Shown here piece after piece: positions 15,174 to 16,792 of a stretch of DNA of 16,792 nt. The DNA lies in contig DBZZ01000020.1 of assembly GCA_002311315.1 (NCBI GenBank), forward strand, positions 339-17,130, read 5' to 3'. The notes under the pieces are model-generated. The model saw only the letters and a program-made list of their open reading frames with translations. It did not search any database and was not told the DNA's origin. Both the position numbers and the translations under genes were made by a program. Within the stretch, counting starts at the first letter, position 1. The number at the start of each line of letters is the position of its first letter. The DNA is from Methylococcaceae bacterium UBA1147. Its GTDB lineage: Bacteria; Pseudomonadota; Gammaproteobacteria; Methylococcales; UBA1147.

Positions 15174-15681
15174 GTATCGCTCTTCAGAACAGGAAAGGGC
15201 TTCAACTTTTCCCCTCTAGGGCAGAATTTTGGAAGGCAAACAGCGATTACCCGACCAATGCCGAAGCAATCGCGGTTCTGGCCCACCCAGTCAGTCGTGC
15301 AGAACCACAGTATTCTCACTCATATCAGTCCTCATACACCGAACCTGGCAAAATCGGCGCTCCAGGCATTTTAAACGCCTGGTCGGCAACATCCTTTGCG
15401 TTGCCTTAACTTAATTAACTAATCCTTAGTGTTCAGGAATCCACTTGATTTGAATTCCAAACAACCCACACATCATTTGGTTTGCAACCGCTCCACCTGC
15501 GTATTTACAAACCGTTCTCCGCATCGTTTAAACATGTTCTACTCGCAGCGTAGACGGCTCGTCTTCCCTGGCTGACAGCTTGTTTCGATCTGGCTTTGAG
15601 CTCCACGGGGCGCCCAGCGCCAAACATTTTCCGGGCTGACAAAGCGACTTTCCGTGATAGACAGCGAAAAAATACCTGCCT
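15174..15681. other. Intergenic region between sulP and fhcD (convergent ends)
   Basis: About 510 bases with no gene I can support. Both flanking genes end here, so it should hold their terminators. The only clear structure is the pair of hairpins at 15362-15405. Past them the sequence turns AT-rich (around 15406-15470). On the fhcD side, six T residues follow its stop on the minus strand (near 15667-15672), but with no good hairpin before them. Short open frames here do not resemble proteins. Confidence 0.5.
15362..15405. other. Two tandem 6-bp hairpins
   Basis: CCAGGC (15362-15367) pairs with GCCTGG (15377-15382) around a 9-nt loop. Two bases later GGCAAC (15385-15390) pairs with GTTGCC (15400-15405), again around a 9-nt loop. 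Both are perfect and strand-symmetric, and they lie between two convergent genes, which suggests RNA 3'-end structures. No T run of the standard kind follows either one directly. Confidence 0.4.
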
Positions 15682-16590
15682 TCAGTCGGGCTGGGAGAGA
15701 ATTTCCTCAAGAAAGAAGTGATGCTTGCCGAGCTGTCCGCCATAGTTGCCCGCACTGATTCCGCACAAGGCCCGGGTCTCCCCCCAGTAGTTGCAGGCCG
15801 TAGTGATTCCGAGCCGCATTGCCTTCTTGATAGCCTCCTCTGTAAGCCCGTCGATCACAATCTCGACAACCGACTCGACTTCTCCGGAAAGCCTCGATTC
15901 AACGAGTCCTTTCAGCGTTGGGCAATAGGCCTCGTTTGTTGACGCCGGCAGAAACCTGTACTTGCAACCGACTTTAGACCCGGAACCAACAATCCCCCCG
16001 GGAAAGGATGTGATAACGTCGTTCAGTTGTTCGATGGCTTCAACCGCACTCTGGCAGGCAGACAACACATGATGCGCGTTCTTACCCAACACCAGGAAGT
16101 TTCCGCCGCCGATCGCATCGCAGACCCCGGTGGTATGCTCACAAACGAATTCACCGTGCATCACGGGGATTCGCCAGTAACGACGCTCGCCAAAGGTTTT
16201 TGACGTCTGGTATCCGTCACCGAAGTAACGCAGGCTCTTGCCGAGCGGTAACTTGACCGTGCTCTCGATTCCCGAAAAACAGGCCGTTGTGGGGGTGGTC
16301 ATTACCGATTGGCCAACCCGGTGCGGAAGCTGTTTTTCGAGCTCCTTAACCGTCAACGCGAAAATCATGACCGCAAACCCCGGCCGGCCGTCCGGGGTCT
16401 CCGAGGGTTTCAGTTTCCTCTCGATATCGGCTTCGATGCCGCAGGCTATAACCGATGATGCAAAACCGCGAATCGAATTGGCCGCCCGGTAGGCCCAGTA
16501 ATGGTTCATCGCTGTAATAATAATCCGGGTGGCTTTCATCGGAAAAGCCTCCGCAAAAGTACTGTCAATCTTGACACCGTTGATTTTCAT
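15682..16590 (-). CDS. fhcD: Formylmethanofuran--tetrahydromethanopterin formyltransferase
   Basis: Cytoplasmic enzyme of the H4MPT-linked C1 pathway. In aerobic methylotrophs it works in the FhcABCD formyltransferase/hydrolase complex, moving the formyl group from formyl-H4MPT to methanofuran on the way to formate; in methanogens (Ftr) it runs the other way. At 302 aa it is full length. Family blocks run end to end: KINGVKIDSTFAEAFPMKAT (2-21), GFASSVIACGIEADIE (42-57), TPDGRPG (65-71), YFGDGYQTSK (122-131), RYWRIPVMHGEF (137-148), GGGNFLVLGK (161-170), FPGGIVGSGSKVG (196-208), LPASTNEAYCPTLKG (214-228), EIVIDGL (243-249) and ISAGNYGGQLGKHHF (278-292). It resembles the Methylobacterium FhcD more than the archaeal Ftr. 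The ATG at 16590 has AAGG about 13 nt upstream. It stands alone here: no fhcA, fhcB or fhcC is next to it. Confidence 0.95.
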   Translation of the reverse strand: MKINGVKIDSTFAEAFPMKATRIIITAMNHYWAYRAANSIRGFASSVIACGIEADIERKLKPSETPDGRPGFAVMIFALTVKELEKQLPHRVGQSVMTTPTTACFSGIESTVKLPLGKSLRYFGDGYQTSKTFGERRYWRIPVMHGEFVCEHTTGVCDAIGGGNFLVLGKNAHHVLSACQSAVEAIEQLNDVITSFPGGIVGSGSKVGCKYRFLPASTNEAYCPTLKGLVESRLSGEVESVVEIVIDGLTEEAIKKAMRLGITTACNYWGETRALCGISAGNYGGQLGKHHFFLEEILSQPD

Positions 16591-16792
16591 GCATGGCCCT
16601 TGTAGTAAAGGCTGGAAACAACCTGCCGGCTCAAGAGGTTCAGGAGACCAAGATCCACTCCCTGGCCAGCTAGGATAATATTTGTTTGAGGCTCATGAAA
16701 CTGCGGCGAACAGGCGTTCCCGAAGTCCGGACTTATTCGGCGGTCAGCACTCCCTCAGATCAGCGGCCGATCAATCGTGACTGACCAACAGA
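16591..16792. other. Region upstream of fhcD to the window edge
   Basis: Two hundred bases upstream of fhcD with no recognised gene. On the minus strand TATTAT in an AT-rich patch (around 16675-16684) could be a -10 for fhcD, but I find no matching -35. One minus-strand frame enters from the edge and stops at 16755; its dozen codons are too few to identify. Either way the next upstream gene is at least about 165 bases from fhcD. Confidence 0.4.

Noticed and set aside
15191..15215. Imperfect hairpin just after the sulP stop that might be its terminator.
   Set aside because: The stem is six pairs with a bulge and is not followed by a T run, so I do not call it a terminator.
15528..15755. A 75-residue minus-strand frame at the 3' end of fhcD.
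   Set aside because: It starts inside fhcD in another frame, has no ribosome binding site and no recognisable content.
16755..16792. A minus-strand frame entering from the right edge and stopping at 16755, possibly the end of an upstream gene.
   Set aside because: Only about a dozen codons are visible and they match no family I can name.

Overview
The window looks like chromosomal DNA of a gammaproteobacterium. The main reason is the minus-strand block miaB-phoH(ybeZ)-ybeY-corC(ybeX)-lnt, with leuS further along on the same strand. This is a typical gammaproteobacterial order, and the lnt, miaB, glcD and leuS translations read like that class. A gene for the archaeal-type C1 enzyme formylmethanofuran:tetrahydromethanopterin formyltransferase (ftr/fhcD) at the right end suggests a methylotroph or methanotroph, or a relative that kept the H4MPT pathway. 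That lifestyle is an inference from one gene.

Layout from left to right. 1-1206 (-): N-terminal half of leuS, cut by the window edge. 1545-2329 (+): a decayed ParA-family ATPase gene with a damaged Walker A, two in-frame stops and one frameshift. 2339-7590 (-): a tightly packed operon for tRNA modification (miaB), rRNA processing/RNA metabolism (phoH, ybeY) and the envelope (corC, lnt). Junctions inside it overlap by 4-14 nt, except corC-lnt with a 45-nt gap. 7717-11499 (-): glcD-glcE-glcF, the three-subunit glycolate oxidase, directly upstream of miaB. 11578-12150 (+): a YigZ/IMPACT family protein. 12182-12982 (-): cysQ, the PAP phosphatase. 13425-15173 (+): a SulP anion transporter with a C-terminal STAS domain. 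15682-16590 (-): stand-alone fhcD.

Working together: glcDEF would feed glycolate carbon into glyoxylate, and Ftr moves formyl groups between methanofuran and tetrahydromethanopterin. The two together fit an organism handling C1 units and possibly phosphoglycolate. SulP and CysQ are divergent neighbours and plausibly linked through sulfate uptake and assimilation, in which CysQ removes the by-product PAP.

Most of the window is ordinary. The parts worth a second look are the ParA pseudogene, the isolated fhcD, and the roughly 275-nt leader of sulP, which has a consensus -10, an early stem-loop with a T run, and a short ORF with a strong ribosome binding site overlapping the sulP start codon. 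I found no CRISPR array, insertion sequence, tRNA or rRNA, and nothing I would call a new defence or mobile system.
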